DNA from: Clostridia bacterium
GTDB taxonomy: Bacteria > Bacillota > Clostridia > Lachnospirales > Lachnospiraceae
DNA: 64,000 nucleotides
Assembly (NCBI GenBank): GCA_910575625.1
Contig: CAJTFD010000007.1
Span: 160,913 to 224,912 of the forward strand
Reading direction: 5' to 3'
Below the pieces are notes generated by a model. The model worked only from the letters and a program-made list of their open reading frames with translations. It made no database searches and was not told where the DNA came from. Made by a program: the position numbers and the translations under genes. Every line of letters starts with the position of its first letter. Position 1 is the stretch's first letter. Below, piece by piece: positions 45,264 through 53,687 of this stretch.

Positions 45264-46439
45264 TCATATTCTCCCCAACAAACGTTTGATAAACTTTCTG
45301 GCCAAACCCTCTTCCCGCTCAGGTCCTCCGCCGCCTCTTGCCTTCATCTTATGACCCGCGTATTTTTCAGCGCAGAATGCAAATCCTTCTTTTTCGTAAT
45401 CCATCCAAAATGCATCATAGGTGTCGGGCTTTTTTGTCGGCGTGCGCATCCTGCTGTGGCGGAACGGATAAGTCGTGACATCTACATAGTCCACCTCGTC
45501 TTTAGCCGCTTCCCACAGTTCTCTGCCCCGGGACGTATTCACCAGGATCAGGGAGATCCCTTTGTCATCATCCCACATCCCTGGGATCGCGTCCTCATGC
45601 CCCCAGAAATCGGCGAGCGTGATATCCCCCACCCGCTCTTTATTGGTATAGATGCAGGAAAAACAGGACGGCCGGATCCACTTCCCGCCAAACAGCTTTG
45701 CAAAGATCCTGGTTGTATAAGGCTTGCCATCGATCACCACTGTCTCTCTGTGAGCTTTCCATCCGCAGGTCTTTTTATCCCTGAATTCCGCTGTCTCGAC
45801 TTTTCCGCCTTTTTCTTTTTCACGCATGTGCAGAAAATCCACCCATAATTTCTGGGACATGACTCCGTAACAGACCAGATCAAGCGTATAGAGGTTGTCA
45901 TATCCTCTTGGCAGATACGCATACAGCGCCCCTACCTGACATCCGGTCCCCGTAAATAATACAGTCCGCCCCTCATCCAGCCTTTTCTTCACTTCCGGGA
46001 ATACATCGTTTAGGTCGCTCTGCACATATTTTGAACCGCGGAACCTGTTCCGGCCTTCTTCTGTGTCCGCCTCCTCGTGCCTGATATAGAATATACCCTT
46101 TTCACGGTCAGGCCCGGCCCCGTAGACCACGCCAGATCTTCGCAGGATATGATCGGAGAGCGCTGTGAATACCCCGCCGGAACGGCTGTCCATATAGACC
46201 GCTTCCTTCTTGTGCCGCACACCGTAAGCATAAAACGGGTCATATTCTTTCCGCTTCTGATAACCGCTCTGGAATGCGCATTTCTGCAGGCACAGCCCGC
46301 AGTCCACACATTTATCCGGATCAATCTTCGGATACAGGAAACCGCATAGATCCTCTTCCATACGGATGGCGTCTTTTGGACACACTTTCTCGCATGTCCT
46401 GCACCCACAACAGTCTTCTTTCTTTTTGACCAATTCCAT
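45264..46439 (-). CDS. FrhB-type ferredoxin/flavin oxidoreductase
   Basis: A 391-residue protein with two 4Fe-4S motifs at the start (CCGCRTCEKVCPKD and CVDCGLCLQKC), then the FrhB_FdhB N- and C-terminal domains (RSGGVFTALSD, FTGTGCQVGALYAYL). It is the free-standing counterpart of the C-terminal part of the 40600-42828 fusion. Such genes are common in surface-polysaccharide clusters of gut anaerobes, though their substrate is not established. It may reduce a sugar or pyruvyl intermediate; this is inference. Confidence 0.85.
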   Translation of the reverse strand: MELVKKKEDCCGCRTCEKVCPKDAIRMEEDLCGFLYPKIDPDKCVDCGLCLQKCAFQSGYQKRKEYDPFYAYGVRHKKEAVYMDSRSGGVFTALSDHILRRSGVVYGAGPDREKGIFYIRHEEADTEEGRNRFRGSKYVQSDLNDVFPEVKKRLDEGRTVLFTGTGCQVGALYAYLPRGYDNLYTLDLVCYGVMSQKLWVDFLHMREKEKGGKVETAEFRDKKTCGWKAHRETVVIDGKPYTTRIFAKLFGGKWIRPSCFSCIYTNKERVGDITLADFWGHEDAIPGMWDDDKGISLILVNTSRGRELWEAAKDEVDYVDVTTYPFRHSRMRTPTKKPDTYDAFWMDYEKEGFAFCAEKYAGHKMKARGGGGPEREEGLARKFIKRLLGRI

Positions 46440-46482
46440 CCACGATCACCCCTTTATGAAAACAGCCTTTTTTGCGGGCTGT

Positions 46483-48279
46483 CTATCTTTTTTTCAGGTT
46501 ATTGATATCGATCCCCCGGCTCTCCAGCTCCCTCTGTATGCGCAGTCTGTCCTCGATCCGCTTGCGGATCATCTCATCCCGCTTCCTGCGGCGTTCCGCA
46601 TACAGCGTGTAGAAACCGTAAATGATGCCGCAGACCAGGGCCAGCGCCCACATCCCGCCAAAGAGCATATACGGCATATATTTCCACTGGAATACGACCT
46701 CGATCTCATGCGGGCCTTTCACCTTGCGGAAGACATATTTCTCCAGTATCCGTTCCGGTATCTTCTTCCTCCACTTCCCGTCTATCTTTATATAGGAAAG
46801 CTCGTAGTCCTCCAGCGGTGTATACCGGATCACGGCTTTCTCATCCCGGTAGACTTTCGGCTGGGTCTTGGTGATCGTACCGTTGACCACCTGGGTCTTG
46901 ATCTCGTAGGAAGGGATCTCTTTATAGCGGACTTCAATGCTGTGAGGCCCCTGTACGTTGATGAAATCATACCCCTCCAGATAGTCCTGCGGGTTCTCCA
47001 CCGGCGTCCCGTCCACCAGAATCTGATCCATCTCATAGTGTTCTTTCGGCTTGTACGTGACGCGGCCGTCCTTGTCCCTGCGGACTGTCAGCGTGTCGTC
47101 GATCTTGCCGTTCGTCACCGAGGTGATGATATCGAATTTCGGTATCTCCGTAAACCGCACATCCAGCGTATGATCGCTGGAGAGATTTTCGAATGTATAA
47201 GAATTGGGGTAGACAGTTATATCCTGCTCGACCCCGTCTATGAATAAGGTGGAGAGCTCGTAATCTTCATCCGGCGTGTACGTCACCGTATAGTTGCTGC
47301 CCTCGTCCAGCTCATCGTGGCCGCCGGACACATCGCCGTTTTCCACCGATGTGGTCACCTTGAAGACGGCCTGCAGCTCTGTCTCAAAAAAACCGATGCT
47401 CCTGGGATTCTGGATACCCACGGCGACTAAGATGTGTCCCGGTGAGATCTCCGCAATGGATTCCGCCTCCTGTATCCCCACCCCATCCATATGTAAACGA
47501 TAATATGCAAGCTGGCTCTCCTGACTCTTGGAAAACACCAGCAGGCCGGACGCTCCGCCCAATTCCTCCTGCGGCGTGGTGATCACCATCATATAATCAC
47601 CGGACGTGGTAAAATCCTGGCACACGATCCCCTGTTCCGATCCTATGATGCCGAAAGAATGCAGCTCCTGGAAATTTTCGTCCGTAAAGACAAATTTATA
47701 ATTGTTCTGCCTGTCTCCCTCCAGTAAGATATACTGCCCATTTTCCGCATCATAATCCACTGCCGCCACCCGCAGGCTGCTGTCCGCCACCTGCACTGTC
47801 TCTTTGTAAGTCAGTGTGTCCGCATCCACTATATATATGATGCCCATATTTTTCTTGTTGCGCGGTTTACTGGGCGCGATGATGATCTCATTGGTATTCC
47901 GGTTGTACGTCATGCCGTTCCCGTGTTCATAATCCCTCTCGGTGACCATCATCGCCAGACTGTACTTCTCCACCGGATTTCCATTTTCATCGTAGTCGTT
48001 TTTGTAAAAAGCCAGCAGTGTGTCCGGCTCATCATCTTTATTGGATGTGTTCTCAAAACAGACGATATATTTGTCTGTCACACACATGGACTGCGGCCAC
48101 CCCTCCGCCTGGGTCACCCCGATCTGCCCGACCATCGTCCACTGCGGATTTTCCAGTGCGCTCACCTCTTTGATCTTGGCGCTGGTATCCACGTATCCTA
48201 TCTCCATCGACAAGGCCACGCTTAAGATCAGCAGACAGGCTGCCAGCATGTGTGTCTTTTTCCCCTTCAAGTACAACAT
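46483..48279 (-). CDS. Membrane-anchored surface protein with propeller-like and repeat domains
   Basis: A 598-residue protein that I do not recognise as a named family. It has an N-terminal signal/anchor (about 10-27) and an extracellular part of about 260 residues rich in beta-strands, resembling a propeller (VTDKYIVCFENTS, GNGMTYNRNTNEIIIAPSK). Three repeats of about 75 residues with a V-x-NG start and a HxIEVRY-type end follow, then a C-terminal membrane helix (GGMWALALVCGIIYGFYTLY) and a basic coiled-coil tail. It may sense or display the polymer made by its neighbours. AGGAG lies six bases before the ATG. Confidence 0.75.
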   Translation of the reverse strand: MLYLKGKKTHMLAACLLILSVALSMEIGYVDTSAKIKEVSALENPQWTMVGQIGVTQAEGWPQSMCVTDKYIVCFENTSNKDDEPDTLLAFYKNDYDENGNPVEKYSLAMMVTERDYEHGNGMTYNRNTNEIIIAPSKPRNKKNMGIIYIVDADTLTYKETVQVADSSLRVAAVDYDAENGQYILLEGDRQNNYKFVFTDENFQELHSFGIIGSEQGIVCQDFTTSGDYMMVITTPQEELGGASGLLVFSKSQESQLAYYRLHMDGVGIQEAESIAEISPGHILVAVGIQNPRSIGFFETELQAVFKVTTSVENGDVSGGHDELDEGSNYTVTYTPDEDYELSTLFIDGVEQDITVYPNSYTFENLSSDHTLDVRFTEIPKFDIITSVTNGKIDDTLTVRRDKDGRVTYKPKEHYEMDQILVDGTPVENPQDYLEGYDFINVQGPHSIEVRYKEIPSYEIKTQVVNGTITKTQPKVYRDEKAVIRYTPLEDYELSYIKIDGKWRKKIPERILEKYVFRKVKGPHEIEVVFQWKYMPYMLFGGMWALALVCGIIYGFYTLYAERRRKRDEMIRKRIEDRLRIQRELESRGIDINNLKKR

Positions 48280-48321
48280 GCATGTCTCCTATAACCCCTG
48301 CACTCTCCTCCATCCCCCCCT

Positions 48322-48479
48322 GGGAACTGTCAATAAATAACTTTTGATATTGCTTGTCTTTTTCTCCGAGAGCACCGGTCAAAGAACAGTTCCATAGCCC
48401 GCTATGCGCCTGCTCTTTAACCGGCACTCTCAAAGAAAGATCCGGCGCACGATCTAAAAGTTATTTATTGACAGTTCCC
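48322..48479. mobile_element. MITE-like element with perfect 24-base terminal inverted repeats
   Basis: The 24 bases at 48322-48345 are the exact complement of 48456-48479; the outer ends are GGGAACTGTC and GACAGTTCCC. The 158-base element has no coding capacity. Its interior also pairs, GAGAGCACCGGTCAAAGA against TCTTTAACCGGCACTCTC, so the whole element can fold as one long hairpin. No target duplication is evident. It lies between tagD and the surface-protein gene inside the leftward operon and could reduce read-through. Confidence 0.7.
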
Positions 48480-48487
48480 TGATGGAT

Positions 48488-48877
48488 CTATCTTTTGAGA
48501 TCTTCTTTGATCTGTGTTGTCGATATCTCGGGCGTCCTGGGCAGATAGACCACTTCACAGTATTCTTTGAGAAAATCAAATTTCCCCTCCCAGTCATCCC
48601 CGATCACAAAAGTATCGACCTTAAACTCCTTTACATCTGAGACCTTCTGCTCCCAGGCAGTCTCCGGGATCACCAGATCCACATACCGGATCGCCTCCAG
48701 GAGCCTTTTCCTCTCCTCATACGGAAAATAGCATTTCTTCTGCTTCTGCTCCCAGTTAAATCCGTCCGTGGACAGTGCCACGATCAGATAATCCCCCAGC
48801 TCCTTCGCACGCTGGAGCAAGTTCACATGCCCATAATGGAGCAGGTCGTATGTCCCATAAGTAATGACTTTCTTCAT
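48488..48877 (-). CDS. tagD: Glycerol-3-phosphate cytidylyltransferase
   Basis: Makes CDP-glycerol from CTP and glycerol-3-phosphate, the donor for the glycerophosphotransferases in this locus. It is 129 residues, the same length as B. subtilis TagD. The nucleotidyltransferase motifs are TYGTYDLLHYGHV with HYGH, and RTPEISTTQIK near the end. I chose the ATG at 48877; an ATG four codons earlier sits too close to its AAGGA site. It lies directly downstream of the TagGH-type exporter genes. Confidence 0.93.
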   Translation of the reverse strand: MKKVITYGTYDLLHYGHVNLLQRAKELGDYLIVALSTDGFNWEQKQKKCYFPYEERKRLLEAIRYVDLVIPETAWEQKVSDVKEFKVDTFVIGDDWEGKFDFLKEYCEVVYLPRTPEISTTQIKEDLKR

Positions 48878-48929
48878 CTTGATATCCATTCCTTTCGCTT
48901 TACGCAGCCCCTGAAAGATCCTGCCGTTC

Positions 48930-49667
48930 TCATTCGCTCATGAATTCCTCGTAGGCATCCAGCACTTTCCCTGGCTCTCCGATCATCTTGACTTTGCCAT
49001 TGTGCAGCCACAGCATACTGGTACAGAGTTTCCGGAGCGTCTCCAGGCTGTGGGACACGATCACCACTGTCCGCTCTTCATTCGATATCAGCTGCTTCAT
49101 CTTGCGATAGCTCTTCCGTTTGAATCGGGCATCGCCCACGCTGAGCACCTCGTCGATCAGCATGATATCCGATTCCAACACGGCCGTGATCGAGAACGCC
49201 AGTTTCGAGTGCATGCCGCTGGAATATGTCTTCACCGGCATATCGATGAATTTCCCCAGCCCGGCAAACTCGATGATCTCATCCATCTTCTCCCTGACCT
49301 GTTCCTCCGAAAATCCCAGCAGCATACCTGAGAGGAGGATGTTTTCCCTTCCGCTCAGTTTCCGCTGGAACCCCACTCCGATGGACAGCAGGGACACGCT
49401 GTTCCCGTGCAGGTCGATCTGGCCGCTGTCCGGCGAAAAGATCCCCGCGATCGCGCGCAGCATGGTGGATTTCCCGCTCCCGTTCTTCCCCACCACGCCT
49501 AGGATCTCCCCCCTGGGCACCTGGAATGTGACCCCCCGGACTGCCTCATATACCTGCACTTTTGACTTTTTGAACTGCATCAAGCTCTTTTTGATCGAAT
49601 AAGCCTTCAGACAGCGATAACTGATCTTCAAGTCTTTTACATCTATGACGATTTCCCGCTCTTGCAT
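48930..49667 (-). CDS. tagH: Teichoic-acid-type ABC exporter, ATP-binding protein
   Basis: A 245-residue ATPase of the polysaccharide/teichoic-acid exporter class. It has Walker A VVGKNGSGKST, the characteristic late signature YSSGMHSKLAFSI, and Walker B IMLIDEVLSVGD. It lacks the long C-terminal tail of B. subtilis TagH. With the permease one base upstream it should flip the lipid-linked polymer across the membrane. The ribosome site overlaps the end of the permease gene, so translation is coupled. Confidence 0.92.
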   Translation of the reverse strand: MQEREIVIDVKDLKISYRCLKAYSIKKSLMQFKKSKVQVYEAVRGVTFQVPRGEILGVVGKNGSGKSTMLRAIAGIFSPDSGQIDLHGNSVSLLSIGVGFQRKLSGRENILLSGMLLGFSEEQVREKMDEIIEFAGLGKFIDMPVKTYSSGMHSKLAFSITAVLESDIMLIDEVLSVGDARFKRKSYRKMKQLISNEERTVVIVSHSLETLRKLCTSMLWLHNGKVKMIGEPGKVLDAYEEFMSE

Positions 49668-49668
49668 T

Positions 49669-50448
49669 TTAGATCACCTTTACATAACTATTTTCGTACT
49701 TGTATACGATGTTCAAAGCTGCCACAGACAGTATGACACCGACAACGCCCCACAGCAGCAGCAGCCGCAGATCCGGAGACTCCGCGTAGATCATGCACCT
49801 CCGACTGGAATTTATCACAAATGCGATCGGATTGAACTTGAGCAGCAGCTGGTTATACGGCGCCGGTACCCTGCTGGCTATGGAAAAGAAGATGCCCGTC
49901 ATATAGAACGTCAGCTTGAGGACGACCTTCATCACATTATAAAGATCCTCCACAAACACTCCGAAATGCAGCATCAGGTTGCCGAGGGCAAATGTGATCA
50001 CGACCAACACGATCAAAAGAGGGATCACATATAAGACCCTGTATGTGATCGGCACCTTGAACGCCACCATCAACAGCACGATCAGCACAAAGGAGATGAG
50101 CATCTTGAAACCGTTCACCAGCATCTTCTGTATGACCAATATGAATTTCGGCACATAGACCTTCGATACAATGGCATGGTTACTCTTTACGATCCGCACG
50201 CTGCCCAGGACGGTCTTATCAAAAAAGTTCCACATCGTCAGGCCGATCAGGACAAATATGGGAAAATACTGCTCCCTGCCATTGAATACCACCGTCGCGA
50301 TAAATGTATAGACCATCATGAACAGCAGCGGATCCAAGACCCACCACAGCCAGTTCAGATAAGAGCTGGCCACTTCCGATTTCAGATCAGCTTTGGCCGA
50401 CTGCTTGGCATATGCCCAATATTTTTTCAGATCATTTACAAACCTCAT
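49669..50448 (-). CDS. tagG: Teichoic-acid-type ABC exporter, permease
   Basis: A 259-residue ABC-2-type permease with six predicted spans, including LLFMMVYTFIATVVF, and the family segment LKFNPIAFVINSSR. It pairs with the ATPase directly downstream. GGAGGG precedes the ATG. The substrate is inferred from neighbours to be the lipid-linked glycerol-phosphate polymer. Confidence 0.9.
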   Translation of the reverse strand: MRFVNDLKKYWAYAKQSAKADLKSEVASSYLNWLWWVLDPLLFMMVYTFIATVVFNGREQYFPIFVLIGLTMWNFFDKTVLGSVRIVKSNHAIVSKVYVPKFILVIQKMLVNGFKMLISFVLIVLLMVAFKVPITYRVLYVIPLLIVLVVITFALGNLMLHFGVFVEDLYNVMKVVLKLTFYMTGIFFSIASRVPAPYNQLLLKFNPIAFVINSSRRCMIYAESPDLRLLLLWGVVGVILSVAALNIVYKYENSYVKVI

Positions 50449-50490
50449 CTTTGTTTTTCCCTCCGGTTTAAGTGAAAAGATCCGTGCTCG

Positions 50491-51753
50491 TCAGATTATA
50501 GCATAAACCAGGACATAATTCAACACTTCCCCGCTGCACGGCCCGGCGTGCGGGTTGAACTTCTGATTGAATGCCCGGTATCTCTCATCATACACAAACG
50601 TCCTCTCCAGTTCCCGGATATCCCCGCTGATATCCTTCACTTCCCGTATCACCGGGCCGGGGAGCCGCTCCACATCAAAATAAAGATCCCGCAGCTTATC
50701 CTTATATATCTGATGATCATACATATAGAAGAGCATGGGCCTTTTCAGATTCGCGAAGTCAAAGAAAACACTGGAATAATCCGTCACCAGCAGATCGCTG
50801 ACCATGTACAGGCGGTTGATGTCATCATACCCGGACACATCGTACAGGAAGCCCTCATACTCCTCAAAGTCAAACAGCCTGCATATCATATAGTGGGCGC
50901 GGAACAAGATCACATGGTCCGGGGATAAGCCCTCCCGCAGCCGCTCCATGTTAAGCCCCATCTGGTAAGTATAACCCACCCCCGCTTCATGCTGGTCATC
51001 CCGCCATGTGGGCGCATAGAGGATCACTTTTTTATCCGGGGGGATGTGCAGTTCCTTCTTTACAGACGCCACATCCTCATCTGTAAATGTAAATAACAAG
51101 TCATTGCGTGGATATCCCAGTTCCAGCACCTTTCTGGCTGTCTCTGTCCTGTGCAGGTCCATGGCGAACGCACTGGCGACTTTTTCTGTGTAAAACGGTG
51201 ACGGGGATATGAGATGATCGATCTGCCTGCCATCCCTGCGATAGTAGCCGTGGGTGCGGCGGTTCGCCGCCGGGATCTCCATATGGTTGACCGTATCGCA
51301 TCCGATCATTTTCAGCGGCGTCCCGTGCCAGGTCTGTACATAGATCTGCTCCTTTTTTTTCCGCACATGGACAGGGACCCTGTAGTTTGTGATCCAATAT
51401 TTTGCTCTTGAATAATATTTCATATGTTCTCTGCTGTTATACTTTACCAATAAAACATGACTGCCCCGAAACGGCTCCTGATACCGTTCCGGGGCTTCGA
51501 AAGCCCATACTATCCGAAAATTTTTATCCTGCCCGCTCCTGCCAAGCTCCTCATAGAGCGCCCTGGGACTGCACGCGTACTGCCTGCCCAGATAGGATTC
51601 AAATAAGATCATCCGCTCATCAACAGGATACCGGGCTGCATAGAAAAGCTGATACCATACACGTTTCACAAGATCCCGCAGACGTATGAGAACTTCTTTT
51701 CCATACGCCGTATGGCCTGCCGCTCTTTTCATCACTGTCTTAAACTTTATCAT
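50491..51753 (-). CDS. CDP-glycerol glycerophosphotransferase (TagB/TagF-like) A
   Basis: A 420-residue Glyphos_transf protein with QTWHGTPLKMIGCD (catalytic His), GYPRNDLLF, LYAPTWRDDQ and VTDYSSVFFDFANL. Family members add one (TagB) or many (TagF) glycerol phosphates from CDP-glycerol to a lipid-linked primer at the inner membrane face. The compact size fits either priming or polymerase use. It overlaps the previous gene by four bases (ATGA). Confidence 0.9.
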   Translation of the reverse strand: MIKFKTVMKRAAGHTAYGKEVLIRLRDLVKRVWYQLFYAARYPVDERMILFESYLGRQYACSPRALYEELGRSGQDKNFRIVWAFEAPERYQEPFRGSHVLLVKYNSREHMKYYSRAKYWITNYRVPVHVRKKKEQIYVQTWHGTPLKMIGCDTVNHMEIPAANRRTHGYYRRDGRQIDHLISPSPFYTEKVASAFAMDLHRTETARKVLELGYPRNDLLFTFTDEDVASVKKELHIPPDKKVILYAPTWRDDQHEAGVGYTYQMGLNMERLREGLSPDHVILFRAHYMICRLFDFEEYEGFLYDVSGYDDINRLYMVSDLLVTDYSSVFFDFANLKRPMLFYMYDHQIYKDKLRDLYFDVERLPGPVIREVKDISGDIRELERTFVYDERYRAFNQKFNPHAGPCSGEVLNYVLVYAII

Positions 51754-52928
51754 ACAGCACTATCCTCTAAATGCGCCTGTACCTGCGCACAGATCTGACC
51801 ACAGCAGGGTCCGTTGACCGCATTAAAATACCGTCCTGCCCTCCTCCGTCTCTCCTGATATCTGTCATCTCCCGCCAGCAGGGCCCGTATCTGGCCGCAG
51901 AAATCTTTAAAAGTCTCCGGCTTCGGCCCCGGTGTGACTTTATCATACGGAAAATTCAGTCCCCGCCCGCTCAGATACTCTTCTTTATCATATGGAAGGA
52001 ACAGCATCGGCCTTCCCGTGAGCAGGTAATCGATGTAGATACTGGAATAATCTGTGATCAGCAGGTCGAAGACATCCAGCACATCCATCACATCCTCCAC
52101 CCGCTCCCCGTTCATCCATAAGATGCGGGGAGACTCCGGCACGCGCTCTGACTCCTCTGTAAAGATATGGGTCCGGATGCAGAGCAGGAGCTTCTCCCTC
52201 TCCAAAAACGCCGCCAGCTCATCCCCCCGCATGTCCTCAAACGGAAAGAGCCGCACACGCCCCTGATCCCGGTGGGTCGGCGCGTATAAAAGGACTTTCG
52301 CAAAATCCGGCAGCTCCCGATCCTGGTAGATCTCCCCCAGGACTTCTCCCGCCTCCCGTCTGCGGAACAGGCCGTCATTGCGCGGCTGTCCCCATATCTT
52401 TACCTGCTCTTTCCTGACGCCGAAGCTGGCTTGCATCAGGGGGACCAGATGGGAGGAGGTGGTCACCACCCAGGTGTAATTCCTGGAAAAAAGCCAGGGG
52501 AAATACAGCCGGTAGAGCAGATCCTTTTGATGTTCCAGCAATGTGATCTTCTTTAGAGGCACGCCATGCCACAGGTTCACCACGATCCGCCTCTTGGCCA
52601 GTCCGATGCCATAGACGGGCATCCCCGCAGAGGTGAACCACACACCCGACTCCAGCACCGTCCGGATCCCGGCACGGGTATCCGTATCCACGATCTTCGC
52701 CCTGGGATAAGCTTTCTGGAGCTCTCTCCTCTTTTTAGGGTCATTCATCACATATACAGGTATGATCTCAGGCATGTTTTCATATACATATATGAAGAGA
52801 TAACGGGAATTGGAATCAAAATACCTGTTTTCTGTGGAGGAAAACACCCACTGATCCTGCCGGACCCCCAGGGCCAAAGACCGTTCCATCCATTGTACAT
52901 AGAAAAAATTTTTCAGCCGACTATCCAT
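51750..52928 (-). CDS. CDP-glycerol glycerophosphotransferase (TagB/TagF-like) B
   Basis: A 392-residue relative with VNLWHGVPLKKITLL (catalytic His in LWHG), WGQPRNDGLF, LYAPTHRDQG and ITDYSSIYIDYLL. The sequence is well diverged from its neighbour at 50491-51753, so the two probably do successive steps (primer and chain). An upstream AAGGCGG provides the ribosome site. Its stop overlaps the next start. Confidence 0.88.
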   Translation of the reverse strand: MDSRLKNFFYVQWMERSLALGVRQDQWVFSSTENRYFDSNSRYLFIYVYENMPEIIPVYVMNDPKKRRELQKAYPRAKIVDTDTRAGIRTVLESGVWFTSAGMPVYGIGLAKRRIVVNLWHGVPLKKITLLEHQKDLLYRLYFPWLFSRNYTWVVTTSSHLVPLMQASFGVRKEQVKIWGQPRNDGLFRRREAGEVLGEIYQDRELPDFAKVLLYAPTHRDQGRVRLFPFEDMRGDELAAFLEREKLLLCIRTHIFTEESERVPESPRILWMNGERVEDVMDVLDVFDLLITDYSSIYIDYLLTGRPMLFLPYDKEEYLSGRGLNFPYDKVTPGPKPETFKDFCGQIRALLAGDDRYQERRRRAGRYFNAVNGPCCGQICAQVQAHLEDSAV

Positions 52929-52943
52929 TCTCTTTGATCCGCC

Positions 52944-53687
52944 TTATCTGTATTTGTATACGCCATGGACGGCGTACGATATGAAGAACAAACAACTTTT
53001 TATCCATCCGTAGCCCATATGACGGTACACCTGGAAAGTCATCCTTGCCGACCTCAATTTGTCTCTGGATTTCCCTCCGGCGCTGAGACGACATTTCAGA
53101 TACGGTTTATCGATCCCTCTGGCCCAGCCGTATTTCCTGAGGATCTTCAGCCAGGTGATATAATCCTCATGGCTCTGGTCATGGCACATGGGGAACTCAC
53201 GGGCGACTCCTGTCAGCAGCAGAACGGAAGAACAGTTGATGCTGTTGTGTTTCAACAGTTCCCTGTACGTCACCCGCGCTTTTACCCCGATGTATCTGCC
53301 TGTGCTCTCTCCGTCCGGCCGCATCAGCTCACGCCCGGTGGAACAGAGTACGGCACGGCTCTCCTGCATCACCCGCACCTGTTCCTTTAGTTTGCCGTCT
53401 CCCCACCAGTCATCTGAATCTAAGAACGCCACATATTTTCCTCTGGCCATGGAGACTCCCCGGTTCCTGGAAGCTGCCACGCCCTGGTTGGACTCATTTT
53501 TTACATAGTGAAAATCCGGCCGCGGCATGTAGGGTTCCAACCGCTCTTCTGTGTCATCCGTGGAATGGTCGTCCACCACGATCAGCTCCAGGGGGACCTG
53601 CTGCCTGTACACGGAATCCACCGCCTGCCGGATGTATCTCCCGCAGTTGTACGCCGGTATGACCACAGAAACCAAAGGATCGCTCAT
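52944..53687 (-). CDS. Family 2 glycosyltransferase
   Basis: A 247-residue GT-A enzyme with VSVVIPAYNCGRYIRQAVDS, LIVVDDHSTDDT, and the metal-binding FLDSDDWW. It probably adds the second sugar of the linkage unit or a branch sugar, working on the cytosolic side. Its ATG overlaps the stop of the sugar-phosphate transferase gene by four bases, so the two are likely coupled. The donor is not known. Confidence 0.9.
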   Translation of the reverse strand: MSDPLVSVVIPAYNCGRYIRQAVDSVYRQQVPLELIVVDDHSTDDTEERLEPYMPRPDFHYVKNESNQGVAASRNRGVSMARGKYVAFLDSDDWWGDGKLKEQVRVMQESRAVLCSTGRELMRPDGESTGRYIGVKARVTYRELLKHNSINCSSVLLLTGVAREFPMCHDQSHEDYITWLKILRKYGWARGIDKPYLKCRLSAGGKSRDKLRSARMTFQVYRHMGYGWIKSCLFFISYAVHGVYKYR

